This document shows positions 7,535 to 15,887 of a DNA stretch of 44,566 bases, one piece after another (position 1 is the first letter of the stretch; each line of letters starts with the position of its first letter). Location of the stretch: assembly GCF_020442045.1 (NCBI RefSeq), contig NZ_JAGRLA010000020.1, forward strand, positions 1 through 44,566. Direction: 5' to 3'. A model generated the notes under the pieces. That model worked only from the letters and a program-made list of their open reading frames with translations, had not been told where the DNA came from and searched no databases. This DNA comes from Bauldia sp. Its GTDB lineage: Bacteria > Pseudomonadota > Alphaproteobacteria > Rhizobiales > Kaistiaceae. The position numbers and the translations under genes were made by a program.

Positions 7535-9325
7535 TCAGCGACGGCCGAAGAGGCGCTCGATGTCGGTGAGTTTCAGTTCGATATAGGTCGGACGCCCGTG
7601 ATTGCATTCGCTGGCATTGGGCGTCGCTTCCATCTCCCGGAGGAGGGCATCCATCTCCTCGGCCTTCAGCCGCCGCCCCGATCGCACCGAGCCGTAGCAG
7701 GCCATCGTGGCCGCGATGCGGTCGAGCCGGTCGCGGAGGCCGACGACGCGGTCCCACTCGGCGATCTCCGCGGCGAGGTCGCGGACGAGGGCACCGGCAT
7801 CGACGGCGCCGAGCATCGACGGCGTCTCGCGGACCGCGATCGCGCCGGGGCCGAAGCGTTCGACGACCAGGCCGAGCTCGGCGAGCTCCGCGGCGCGGTC
7901 GACGATCCTGTCGACGTCCTCGGGCGCGAGGTCGACGACCTCGGGGATCAGCAGGATCTGGCTCGGGATGCCGTTGTCGTCGAGGCCGTGCTTCAGCCGT
8001 TCGTAGACCAGGCGTTCATGGGCGGCGTGCTGGTCGACGATGACCAGTCCGTCGGTGGTCTGGGCGACGATGTAATTCTCGTGAATCTGGGCGCGGGCGG
8101 CACCAAGCGGCCGGGCGACGTCGAGCGGCTCCGGTCCCGCCTGCGGGATATCGGCCGACGGTTGGTCGGCGCCGTCGAACACCGCCTGGCTTTCCTCGGC
8201 GAAGCCGGTGGCGAGCGCGGCGTTCCCGGAGGAGACACGCGGCGGCGTCCATGAAGGAGCGCGGTAGGCGGCCGCCCGGTCGAGCGGCCGGAAGGCGGCG
8301 ATCGCCGCCGTCGCTGCGGTCGAGGACGAGCGAAGGCCGCCGGCGGCGAAGGCCTGGCGGATCGCCCCGACGATCAGGCCGCGGACGAGGCCGGAATCGC
8401 GGAAGCGGACATCGGCCTTGGCGGGGTGGACGTTGACGTCGACCTGGGACGGATCGAGGGCGATGAAGAGGGCGGCGACCGGATAGCGGTCGCGCTTCAT
8501 CAGGTCGGCATAGGCGCCGCGCAGCGCGCCGAGGAGCAGCTTGTCCCTGACCGGCCGGCCGTTGACGAAGATGAACTGGGCAAGGCTGTTGGCCCGGGTG
8601 TAGGTCGGCAACCCGGCGAAGCCGGTGAGCATCACGCCCTCGCGCTCGGCGCTGATCGGGACCGCATTGGCGCGGAAGTCGGCGCCCATGATCTGGGTCA
8701 GCCGGGTGAGCTGCGCGTCGGCACCGGTGGCGACCGGATAGTCGATGCCCGACCGGTCGCTGCCGGTCACCGAGAAGCGGATGTCGGGATGGGCCATCGC
8801 CTGCCGCTTGACGACATCGGTGATGGCGGCGGATTCGGCCCGCTCCGACTTCAGGAACTTGAGGCGGGCCGGCGTCGCGAAGAAGAGGTCGCGGACCTCG
8901 ATGCGGGTCCCGGCCGAAAGGGCCGCCGGTTTCGCCGCGCTGACGCGCCCGCCCTCGACCGTAACCTCGAAGGCGTCGTCGGCGCCGCGCGCCCGCGACG
9001 CCACCGACAGTCGTGCCGCGGCACCGATCGCGGCAAGCGCCTCGCCGCGGAAGCCGAGCGAGCGGATGTCGTCGAGCCCGTTATCGAGCTTGGACGTGCA
9101 GTGCCGTTCCACCGCGAGGGCGAGCTGGTCCGGCGCCATGCCGCCGCCGTCGTCGCTGACCCGGATGAGCGCGCCGCCGCCGCCGGCGGTGACCACCTCG
9201 ATCCGGGTGGCGCCGGCATCGATGGCGTTCTCGACCAGCTCCTTGACGACGCTCGCCGGCCGCTCGACCACCTCGCCGGCGGCGATGCGGTTGACCATGT
9301 CCTCGGAAAGGCGGCGGATCGGCAT
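7535..9325 (-). CDS. mutL: DNA mismatch repair protein MutL, endonuclease type
   Basis: MutL couples mismatch recognition by MutS to strand removal. The 596-residue protein has the GHKL ATPase motifs [12 protein letters not shown] (residues 29-40), DDGGGM and GFRGEAL (near residue 93), a variable Pro/Ala-rich linker, and a C-terminal dimerisation domain. That domain keeps the endonuclease signature: [12 protein letters not shown] near residue 431, ACYGSVRSG, and a C-terminal CNHGRPT. E. coli MutL lacks these, whereas MutL of bacteria without MutH nicks DNA itself; nicking by this protein is inferred. The restriction-modification operon starts divergently 261 bases upstream. Confidence 0.97.
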   Translation of the reverse strand: MPIRRLSEDMVNRIAAGEVVERPASVVKELVENAIDAGATRIEVVTAGGGGALIRVSDDGGGMAPDQLALAVERHCTSKLDNGLDDIRSLGFRGEALAAIGAAARLSVASRARGADDAFEVTVEGGRVSAAKPAALSAGTRIEVRDLFFATPARLKFLKSERAESAAITDVVKRQAMAHPDIRFSVTGSDRSGIDYPVATGADAQLTRLTQIMGADFRANAVPISAEREGVMLTGFAGLPTYTRANSLAQFIFVNGRPVRDKLLLGALRGAYADLMKRDRYPVAALFIALDPSQVDVNVHPAKADVRFRDSGLVRGLIVGAIRQAFAAGGLRSSSTAATAAIAAFRPLDRAAAYRAPSWTPPRVSSGNAALATGFAEESQAVFDGADQPSADIPQAGPEPLDVARPLGAARAQIHENYIVAQTTDGLVIVDQHAAHERLVYERLKHGLDDNGIPSQILLIPEVVDLAPEDVDRIVDRAAELAELGLVVERFGPGAIAVRETPSMLGAVDAGALVRDLAAEIAEWDRVVGLRDRLDRIAATMACYGSVRSGRRLKAEEMDALLREMEATPNASECNHGRPTYIELKLTDIERLFGRR

Positions 9326-9439
9326 TGAGAATCAGGCTCCTTCGCCCCGATTCTGGCCGAATCATTGGGGCGAGGGAAGGGCGGCTTCTTCATCGGATCC
9401 GCGCCCTGGACCAGGCAATTGCCAAAGGCGGCCCGTTGT

Positions 9440-9454
9440 GTTCCTGTTATGTTC
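9440..9454. promoter_or_regulatory. Candidate LexA (SOS) box
   Basis: The sequence is GTTCCTGTTATGTTC, an exact GTTC-N7-GTTC direct repeat, the alphaproteobacterial LexA motif. It lies in the intergenic space between mutL (starting at 9325, leftward) and the methylase (starting at 9587, rightward), so either gene could be controlled. By composition alone I expect about one such match per 45 kb on both strands, so position and extended similarity are the main support. Confidence 0.45.
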
Positions 9455-9586
9455 CGTGCGATTGGGGACAAGCGGATGCCGGTCGCCTGGATGCCGAGGG
9501 AACTTGATAGGCTGAAAGGAGCGGCGAATCGCCTCGACGAGGCAGCTGTCGTCAAGCAATGCAATGACACGCGCGAGGTGGGCTCC

Positions 9587-10459
9587 GTGACGAAGACAGA
9601 AAAGATCGAGCGAGGCGATGCGCTGGACCTTTCAGGGTCGGTCATCTTCGAAGGTGACGCCTTGACCGTGTTGCGACGTCTGCCCGCGCGATCGGTACAG
9701 ACCGTGGTGACGTCGCCGCCCTACTGGGGATTGCGGGATTATTGTGTACCGGACCAGTTGGGCCTTGAGGGTACGCTTTCTCAATACATCAACTCGCTGC
9801 GAGGCATATTTTCCGAAGTCAGGCGCGTCCTGAAGGATGACGGGGTGTTCTGGCTGAACATTGGCGACGGCTATACGAGCGGAAATCGTCGCTGGCGGGC
9901 TCCCGACAAGAAAAACCGGGCGCGCGCCATGTCGGTGCGGCCAGGCACTCCCGACGGACTGAAGCCGAAAGACCTTCTTGGTGTTCCGTGGCGACTCGCG
10001 TTGGCATTGCAGGACGACGGATGGTACTTGCGCGCCGACGTCATCTGGAACAAGCCGAATGCCATGCCGGAGAGCGTCAAGGACCGTCCGACCCGGTCTC
10101 ACGAGTATGTCTTCATGCTGACCAAAGAGGAGAAATATTACTATAATCGCGACGCTGTTCTCGAGGTGAACGACCTGGGCAGGCGAAACCTGCGCAGCGT
10201 TTGGAACGTTCAGACGCAGGCGTCTATCGGGGCGCACTTCGCGACGTTTCCCCCGGCGCTGATTGAGCCCTGCATACTGTCCGCGAGCCGGCCCGGCGAC
10301 TTCGTATTGGATCCGTTTTTTGGATCGGGCACCGCGGGCCTGGTCGCGCGACGGCTTGGCCGGAAATACGTGGGGATCGAAATCCACCCGGACTATGTTG
10401 CGTTGGCGGCGAGGCGGTTGGAAGCGGACGACAGGACCATTGTTCGAATTGCCGCCTGA
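9587..10459 (+). CDS. Type II DNA methyltransferase, N4-cytosine type, probable CCCGGG specificity
   Basis: This is a beta-class DNA methylase (N6_N4_Mtase family) of 290 residues. Motif IV is TSPPYWG (about residues 42-48), the Ser-Pro-Pro-Tyr form usual in N4-cytosine enzymes. The AdoMet-binding FxGxG motif follows near the C-terminus as DPFFGSGTAG (about 242-251), the order of the beta class. Length and architecture fit the companions of XcyI/Cfr9I-type enzymes (close to 300 residues). I chose the GTG at 9587, preceded by GAGGTGGG; the frame runs open back to 9365, but that would cross the SOS-like box and lacks a good ribosome site. Its stop overlaps the endonuclease start (TGATG). Confidence 0.85.
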   Translation: MTKTEKIERGDALDLSGSVIFEGDALTVLRRLPARSVQTVVTSPPYWGLRDYCVPDQLGLEGTLSQYINSLRGIFSEVRRVLKDDGVFWLNIGDGYTSGNRRWRAPDKKNRARAMSVRPGTPDGLKPKDLLGVPWRLALALQDDGWYLRADVIWNKPNAMPESVKDRPTRSHEYVFMLTKEEKYYYNRDAVLEVNDLGRRNLRSVWNVQTQASIGAHFATFPPALIEPCILSASRPGDFVLDPFFGSGTAGLVARRLGRKYVGIEIHPDYVALAARRLEADDRTIVRIAA

Positions 10460-11424
10460 TGCTGAAGGTTCCCGATCCCGAGCTCCAGATCGACTTTGCC
10501 GGCGCTCTGGCCGATATCCGGACGCGGTATCTGCAGGACGCACTCCTTTCGACCGTTCGCCAACTCGACATAACGGAGCTGGACAAGGCGCTGGCGGAAT
10601 ATGTTCCGAAAGCGAGTCTTTCGATCTTGGCGAGCTGCGGGCTGCGCGCAGAACTGCTTTTCGCGGTCCCGGTCATACTCGATGCCAATCCGCGGCTTCT
10701 GGCATATTATCGGCTTCTTTACGGATACAGCCAAAAAGAATTCTATTCGAGAGAGACCGGCATCTCACAGTTCTCCTCGATGGAGAAACATGGACGTTTG
10801 CCCCGCAAGGGGGCGGCGGGTCTGGCCGAGCTTTGCAGGTCGCTTGCCGGTGCCGGGGCATTGTTGCTCGACGGGATCGGCGGCAGTCGCATGAGTCGGG
10901 AACTGCTCGATGACTTGACCTTGTTGACACTGGGGCCGCAGCTGCGTGGCGGCGCGAATGTCAGGAAGGGCGCGGACGGAATCGTGAAGGTCTTCGACGT
11001 GATCGAGGAGATAGCCCGCGACGCGGTTACCGGCGTGGGCCCCAGCCGCATCGAGATCACCAACGCCGCGGGGAGACGCGTTCTGATCGAGTTTGCGCCC
11101 GATCCGGATATCATCATTCGCGAGGAGATGAGCGGCGGCAGCTTTCGCGACCTGATCGCCATCGAAGTGAAGGGCGGTTCCGATTTCTCGAATATCCATA
11201 ACCGGATCGGCGAAGCGGAAAAGAGCCACCAGAAGGCCAGAGCGGTCGGCTATGTCGAATGCTGGACGGTGGTGAATGTCGGTCGAATGGATCTCGATAT
11301 GGCGAGACGCGAGAGTCCAACCACCAACCGTTTCTACCGGATGTCCGAGCTGTTTCGAAAGGACGGCAGTGAATACGAGGACTTCAAGGACCGAGTCATA
11401 TCGTTGACCGGCATCCGCTCCTGA
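10459..11424 (+). CDS. Type II restriction endonuclease, XcyI/Cfr9I-like
   Basis: The 321-residue protein is translated from an ATG that shares one base with the methylase stop. It contains a PD-(D/E)xK-type centre: PDPD ending at Asp217, then IAIEVKGG with Glu236 and Lys238, followed by a conserved-looking SNIHNRIGEAEKSHQKAR block. I recognise the overall pattern, including YYRLLYGYSQKEFY near residues 83-96, as the RE_XcyI family, whose studied members cut C^CCGGG. Specificity is inferred from memory of the family and could differ. CCCGGG occurs in the window (for example 2137-2142, 25573-25578 and 36385-36390), so host DNA would need protection. Convergent purD ends 15 bases downstream. 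Confidence 0.78.
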   Translation: MLKVPDPELQIDFAGALADIRTRYLQDALLSTVRQLDITELDKALAEYVPKASLSILASCGLRAELLFAVPVILDANPRLLAYYRLLYGYSQKEFYSRETGISQFSSMEKHGRLPRKGAAGLAELCRSLAGAGALLLDGIGGSRMSRELLDDLTLLTLGPQLRGGANVRKGADGIVKVFDVIEEIARDAVTGVGPSRIEITNAAGRRVLIEFAPDPDIIIREEMSGGSFRDLIAIEVKGGSDFSNIHNRIGEAEKSHQKARAVGYVECWTVVNVGRMDLDMARRESPTTNRFYRMSELFRKDGSEYEDFKDRVISLTGIRS

Positions 11425-11439
11425 ACACGCTGGTCTTCG

Positions 11440-12711
11440 TCAGCCTGTGGAAATCGCCCGCCAGCCGATATCGCGGCGGCAGAAACCCTCCGGCCAGTCG
11501 ATCCGTTCGACCGCCTGATAGGCCTTCGCCTGCGCCGCGGCGATGGTCGCGCCGGTCGCGGTGACATTGAGGACCCGGCCGCCATTGGCGACGAGCTGGC
11601 CGTTCCGGCGCTCCGTCCCGGCCTGGAAGACCTTGACGCCGGCCAAGCTCTCCGCCGCGGTGATGCCGTTGATCGCGCTGCCCTTTTCGTAGGATCCGGG
11701 ATAGCCTTGCGCCGCCATCACCACGGTCAGCGCCGCGTCACGGGTCCATCGCGCGATGGCGCCGTCGAGCCTTCCCGCCGCCGTCGCGTGGAGGAGGTCC
11801 AGCAGGTCGCTTTCGAGCCGCATCATCAGCACCTGCGCCTCCGGGTCGCCGAACCGGACATTGTATTCGATGAGCTGCGGGCCGCCGGCGGTGATCATCA
11901 GGCCGGCATAGAGGATGCCGCGAAACGGCGTCCCGCGTCCGGCCATGGCGTCGACGGTCGGCCGGATGATCTCGGCCATCGTCCGCTCGACCATGGCGTC
12001 GGTCATGATCGGGGCGGGCGAATAGGCGCCCATGCCGCCGGTATTCGGGCCGGTGTCGCCGTCGCCGACGCGCTTGTGATCCTGGGCCGTGGCGAGCGGA
12101 ACGATGGCGCTACCGTCGGTCAGCGCGAAGAAACTCGCTTCCTCGCCGATCAGGCACTCCTCGACCACGACTTCCGCGCCCGCGGACCCGAAAGCGCCGG
12201 CGAAGCAGTCGTCGATCGCCGCCAGCGCCTCGTCGAGGGTCGCGGCGACGGTGACGCCCTTGCCGGCGGCAAGCCCGTCGGCCTTGACGACGATCGGTGC
12301 GCCTTGCGCCCGGGCATAGGCCCTTGCGGATTCCGCGTCGGTGAAACGGCCGTATGCGGCGGTCGGGATATTCGCCGCGGCGCAAAGGTCCTTGGTATAG
12401 CCCTTCGAGCCTTCGAGTTGGGCGGCTTCGCGTCCCGGTCCGAAGACCGCGATACCGGCTTCCGCCAGATCGTCCGCCAGGCCTGCGACGAGGGGCGCCT
12501 CCGGACCGACGACCACGAGGTCGACGGCCTTGTCCCGGCAGAAGCGCGCGACGGCGCCGTGGTCGGTGACGTCCAGCGCGACGCACTCGGCGTGTTCGGC
12601 GATGCCCGGACTGCCCGGCGCCGCGAAGAGCCGGGTGAGCCGGGGAGACTGGGCCAGCTTCCAGGCAAGGGCATGCTCGCGCCCGCCCGATCCGATCAAC
12701 AAGACATTCAC
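11440..12711 (-). CDS. purD: Phosphoribosylamine-glycine ligase
   Basis: PurD joins phosphoribosylamine and glycine with ATP, the second step of de novo purine synthesis. It has an ATP-grasp fold. The N-terminus [22 protein letters not shown] is diagnostic; start codons are GTG at either 12711 or 12723. I prefer 12711 because family members begin directly at this segment and a GGGAG lies about 11 bases upstream. Further motifs are [12 protein letters not shown]-grasp [29 protein letters not shown] and [15 protein letters not shown]. The length of about 423 residues is normal. It is divergent from ubiA with 45 bases between the starts. Confidence 0.97.
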   Translation of the reverse strand: MNVLLIGSGGREHALAWKLAQSPRLTRLFAAPGSPGIAEHAECVALDVTDHGAVARFCRDKAVDLVVVGPEAPLVAGLADDLAEAGIAVFGPGREAAQLEGSKGYTKDLCAAANIPTAAYGRFTDAESARAYARAQGAPIVVKADGLAAGKGVTVAATLDEALAAIDDCFAGAFGSAGAEVVVEECLIGEEASFFALTDGSAIVPLATAQDHKRVGDGDTGPNTGGMGAYSPAPIMTDAMVERTMAEIIRPTVDAMAGRGTPFRGILYAGLMITAGGPQLIEYNVRFGDPEAQVLMMRLESDLLDLLHATAAGRLDGAIARWTRDAALTVVMAAQGYPGSYEKGSAINGITAAESLAGVKVFQAGTERRNGQLVANGGRVLNVTATGATIAAAQAKAYQAVERIDWPEGFCRRDIGWRAISTG

Positions 12712-12756
12712 GATGAGTCGCACTCCCGTTCGCCCGCTGTCGCGCTATAAAGGCGC

Positions 12757-13710
12757 ATGTCCGAACACTCAACCGGCGCAGACACATCGACGGTCGCGGA
12801 CGCGGTGCGCGGCAACTGGGTCGACCGCTACCTGCCGGCGGTGGCCAAGCCTTACGCGCGGATGGCCCGCCTCGACCGGCCGATCGGCTGGTGGCTGCTG
12901 CTGTGGCCGTGCTGGTGGTCGGCGTCGCTTGCCGCCGACGCGGCCGGCCGGCCATGGCCGGAGCCCTGGTACCTGCTGCTCTTCCTGATCGGGGCGATCG
13001 CCATGCGCGGCGCCGGTTGCACCTATAACGACATCGTCGACCGGGACCTCGATGCCCAGGTCGCGCGCACCCGGTCGCGGCCGATCCCGAGCGGCCAGGT
13101 CAGTCCGCGGCAGGCCGCGGTGTTCCTCGCAGCCCAGGCCCTGATCGGCCTCGTCGTGCTGCTCCAGTTCAATCGGTTCGCGGTCCTGGTCGGCTTCGCG
13201 TCGCTCGTGGCGGTCGCGGTCTATCCCTTCCTGAAGCGGGTGACCGACTGGCCGCAGCTCGGGCTCGGCATCGCCTTTTCGTGGGGGGCGCTGATGGGCT
13301 GGGCGGTGGTCTTCGGCCAGCTCGGCCTCGCGCCGGTTCTGCTTTATCTCGGCGGCATCGCCTGGACCATCGGCTACGACACGATCTATGCCCATCAGGA
13401 CCGGGAGGACGATGCGCTGGTCGGGGTCAGGTCGACGGCGCGGCTCTTCGGCGGCGGGACCAAACCCTATCTCGCCGGCTTCTACGCTGGCGCCACTGTC
13501 CTTTTCGCTGCGGCCTTCTTCGCGGCCGGCGCCGGCGTCGCCGCCTATGCGGGGCTTGCCGTCGGCGCGTTGCATCTGGGCTGGCAGGTGCGGACCCTGA
13601 ATACCGGTGATCCCGGCAATTGCCTCAGGCTGTTCCGGTCGAACCGGGACTATGGCTGGATCCTGTTCGCCGGTCTCCTGCTGGATTGCTGGCTGACCGC
13701 CGTGAATTAA
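12757..13710 (+). CDS. ubiA: 4-hydroxybenzoate polyprenyltransferase
   Basis: UbiA attaches the polyprenyl chain to 4-hydroxybenzoate in ubiquinone synthesis, within the inner membrane. The 317-residue protein shows the two aspartate-rich Mg-diphosphate motifs, NDIVDRDLD (residues 91-99) and [13 protein letters not shown] (about 207-219), [10 protein letters not shown] between them, and several hydrophobic helices. [17 protein letters not shown] near residue 38 is typical of the family. The prenyl donor ultimately derives from the pathway started by dxs in the same window. Nothing here suggests co-regulation. Confidence 0.96.
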   Translation: MSEHSTGADTSTVADAVRGNWVDRYLPAVAKPYARMARLDRPIGWWLLLWPCWWSASLAADAAGRPWPEPWYLLLFLIGAIAMRGAGCTYNDIVDRDLDAQVARTRSRPIPSGQVSPRQAAVFLAAQALIGLVVLLQFNRFAVLVGFASLVAVAVYPFLKRVTDWPQLGLGIAFSWGALMGWAVVFGQLGLAPVLLYLGGIAWTIGYDTIYAHQDREDDALVGVRSTARLFGGGTKPYLAGFYAGATVLFAAAFFAAGAGVAAYAGLAVGALHLGWQVRTLNTGDPGNCLRLFRSNRDYGWILFAGLLLDCWLTAVN

Positions 13711-13767
13711 CGCTTCCGGAACGGATTTGGCGCTGGAATCGGGCGGTTCCGATGCCCATATAGACTG

Positions 13768-13785
13768 CGGAATGCCTGCATTCCG
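13768..13785. repeat. Perfect 8-bp dyad between ubiA and the DnaJ-like gene
   Basis: CGGAATGC-CT-GCATTCCG has perfect 8-base arms and a two-base centre. It ends 33 bases before the DnaJ-like ATG. A loop of two is too tight for a good hairpin and no T run follows, so a protein-binding site is more likely than a terminator. Confidence 0.5.
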
Positions 13786-13818
13786 TCACCCCACAAGCCC
13801 TGCTATTGTCCGAGAATC

Positions 13819-14817
13819 ATGCGCGATCCGTATTCCGTTCTGGGTGTGAGCAAGACTGCGAGTGAATCCGAGATCAAGTCGGCTTTTCGCAAGCTTGCCA
13901 AGAAATACCACCCGGACTCCAACAAGAACGAGCCGAAGGCCAAGGAACGCTTCAACGAGGCGAACGCCGCGTACGAAATCGTCGGCGACAAGGACAAGCG
14001 CGGCAAGTTCGATCGCGGCGAGATCGACGCGGAAGGCAAGCCGCGCTTCCAGGGCTTCGAGGGCTTCGGATTTCCCGGCGGTGGCGCGGGTGCCGGGGGC
14101 GGGGCGCATCCAGGCGCCGGTACAGGCGGCGCGCGCACGTTCCGCTGGTCGACGAGCGGCAGCGAGAGCGATCCGTTCGCCGCCGACGACGTCCTGAACG
14201 AGATATTCGGGAGCTTCGGCCGTGGTCGTGCGGGTTCGGCCGGCGCCGGCGGCGGGGCGGGACCGCGTCCGAAGCCGGTCAAGGGCGACGACGTAAGCGC
14301 CACGGTGGCGGTGACGCTCGAACAACTGGTCAAGGGCGAGAAGGCGCGGGTCGACCTGCCGGGCGGGCGGACCGTCGATGTCGCGATTCCGCCAGGGACC
14401 GCGTCCGGCAAGGTGATACGGCTGAGGGGGCAGGGACGTCCGGGCGTGCTCGGTGGCCCGGCAGGCGATGCGCGGGTGACGGTTGAATTCGTGCCGCATC
14501 CGCATTTCCGGGTCGACGGCAATATCCTGCGCCGCGAGGTCAACATTCCCCTCGAAGACGCCGTGCTCGGCGGCAAGCTGCGCGTGCCGACCCTCGACGG
14601 CGAGGTCTCGCTCAACGTTCCCGCCAATTCCGGAAGCGGCAAGGCGCTGCGCCTCAAGGGCAAGGGACTGCCGAAGGCCGGCGGCGGGCGTGGCGATCTC
14701 CTGGTGACGCTGCGCATCGTCCTGCCCGAAGGCGGCGATCCGGAACTGACCGCGTTGATGAAGAAGTGGCGCGAGGCGGGCAGGAACAGCGCCGCCGATT
14801 CCGAAGAAGCGGCCTGA
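13819..14817 (+). CDS. J-domain co-chaperone without zinc finger (DnaJ/CbpA class)
   Basis: It stimulates a DnaK-type ATPase. The 332-residue protein has a J domain at residues 1-65 with HPD at 31-33, a Gly/Phe-rich region (about 75-140) containing long glycine runs, and a DnaJ C-terminal substrate-binding part with two barrels (GDDVSATVAVTLEQLVKG; RVTVEFVPHPHFRVDGN; GKLRVPTLDG). The CxxCxGxG zinc fingers of classical DnaJ are absent, so this is a class B, CbpA-like protein. It ends one base before the convergent sua5 stop. The dyad at 13768 may regulate it; I see no clear heat-shock promoter. Confidence 0.9.
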   Translation: MRDPYSVLGVSKTASESEIKSAFRKLAKKYHPDSNKNEPKAKERFNEANAAYEIVGDKDKRGKFDRGEIDAEGKPRFQGFEGFGFPGGGAGAGGGAHPGAGTGGARTFRWSTSGSESDPFAADDVLNEIFGSFGRGRAGSAGAGGGAGPRPKPVKGDDVSATVAVTLEQLVKGEKARVDLPGGRTVDVAIPPGTASGKVIRLRGQGRPGVLGGPAGDARVTVEFVPHPHFRVDGNILRREVNIPLEDAVLGGKLRVPTLDGEVSLNVPANSGSGKALRLKGKGLPKAGGGRGDLLVTLRIVLPEGGDPELTALMKKWREAGRNSAADSEEAA

Positions 14818-14818
14818 G

Positions 14819-15808
14819 CTAGTCGCGCGGCGCGGCGGCGCGCCTCAGCCGGTCGTTGATCGCCTCGCCGAGACCGGTATCAGGGATCGGCGCGACGGCG
14901 ATGGCCTCGGCCACAGCGTCAAGGTCGCGGAGCGTCGCGAAGAGTCCCGCCGCCGCTTCCGCCAGATCGCCCTTCTCACTGAGATTGACGATACGGATCG
15001 CGGCCGTCGCGCCGGCCGGCAGGCCGCTGCCGAACGCGATCAGCGCCTCGCCCGGACGGACTTCCCCCGCGTCGAGGCGAAGCCGCGCCGCTGGCGCATA
15101 GTGCGACCGGAGCATGCCCGGCGCGACCGGCGCCCCGCCCGTCGTTCCGGGGGCGGCGAGCGGCTCACCGATCACAGCCTCGATGTCGCTCCGCGCGAGG
15201 CCACCGGCACGCAGCAGCCGGGGCCTGTCGTCCGCCATGCCGACGATGGTCGATTCCAGTCCGATCCCGGTCGGTCCCGCGTCGAGGATCACCGCGACGC
15301 CGCCACCGAGATCGGCCGCGACGTGGTCGGCCGTCGTCGGGCTGACATGGCCCGAGCGGTTGGCGCTCGGCGCGGCGATCGGCCGGTCGAGGGTGGCGAG
15401 CAGGGCGCCGGCGACCGGATGGGCGGGCACACGGATGGCGACCGTGTCGAGCCCGGCGGTCGCGAGGTCGGCGATGACCGTCGGTGACCGCTTCGGCAGA
15501 ACGAGGGTCAGCGGTCCCGGCCAGAAAGCTCCGGCGAGCGCAAGGGCCGCGGGCGACAGGACGGCCAGGCGCTCCGCCGCCTCGACCGAAGATGCATGGA
15601 TGATCAGCGGATTGAAGCGCGGCCGTGCCTTGGCGGCATAGATTGCCGCGACCGCGCCGCCGCTGGTCGCATCGGCCGCGAGGCCGTATACCGTCTCCGT
15701 CGGCATGCCGACCAGCCCGCCGCGGCGCAACGCTGCGGCGGCTGCGGAAATCCCGGCGTCGAAATCCCCGGGATTGCTCATGTCGAAGATTTCGGGCAAG
15801 CCCGGCAT
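14819..15808 (-). CDS. L-threonylcarbamoyladenylate synthase (Sua5/YwlC type)
   Basis: It makes threonylcarbamoyl-AMP from threonine, bicarbonate and ATP for the t6A37 modification of tRNAs reading ANN codons. At 329 residues it is the long Sua5 form: an N-terminal YrdC domain with GGLVGMPTETVYGLAADA, KARPRFNPLIIH, FWPGPLTLVLP and SANRSGHVSPT, then a C-terminal Sua5 domain (APGMLRSHYAPAARL). The short TsaC form would end near residue 200. The start is uncertain between ATG 15808 and ATG 15781; neither has a strong ribosome site. It is divergent from the acyl-CoA dehydrogenase. Confidence 0.94.
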   Translation of the reverse strand: MPGLPEIFDMSNPGDFDAGISAAAAALRRGGLVGMPTETVYGLAADATSGGAVAAIYAAKARPRFNPLIIHASSVEAAERLAVLSPAALALAGAFWPGPLTLVLPKRSPTVIADLATAGLDTVAIRVPAHPVAGALLATLDRPIAAPSANRSGHVSPTTADHVAADLGGGVAVILDAGPTGIGLESTIVGMADDRPRLLRAGGLARSDIEAVIGEPLAAPGTTGGAPVAPGMLRSHYAPAARLRLDAGEVRPGEALIAFGSGLPAGATAAIRIVNLSEKGDLAEAAAGLFATLRDLDAVAEAIAVAPIPDTGLGEAINDRLRRAAAPRD

Positions 15809-15887
15809 TCGAAATCGGGTCCTGTTTGGCGACGGCGGTTGTCGCCGTTCGGACCGCGCCCGGTCAAGCCCGACCCTTGGAGGACAT

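Noticed and set aside
9365..9586. Extension of the methylase to an in-frame start at 9365
   Set aside because: The extra 74 residues have no family match, cross the SOS-like box and lack a ribosome site; GTG 9587 gives the usual length.
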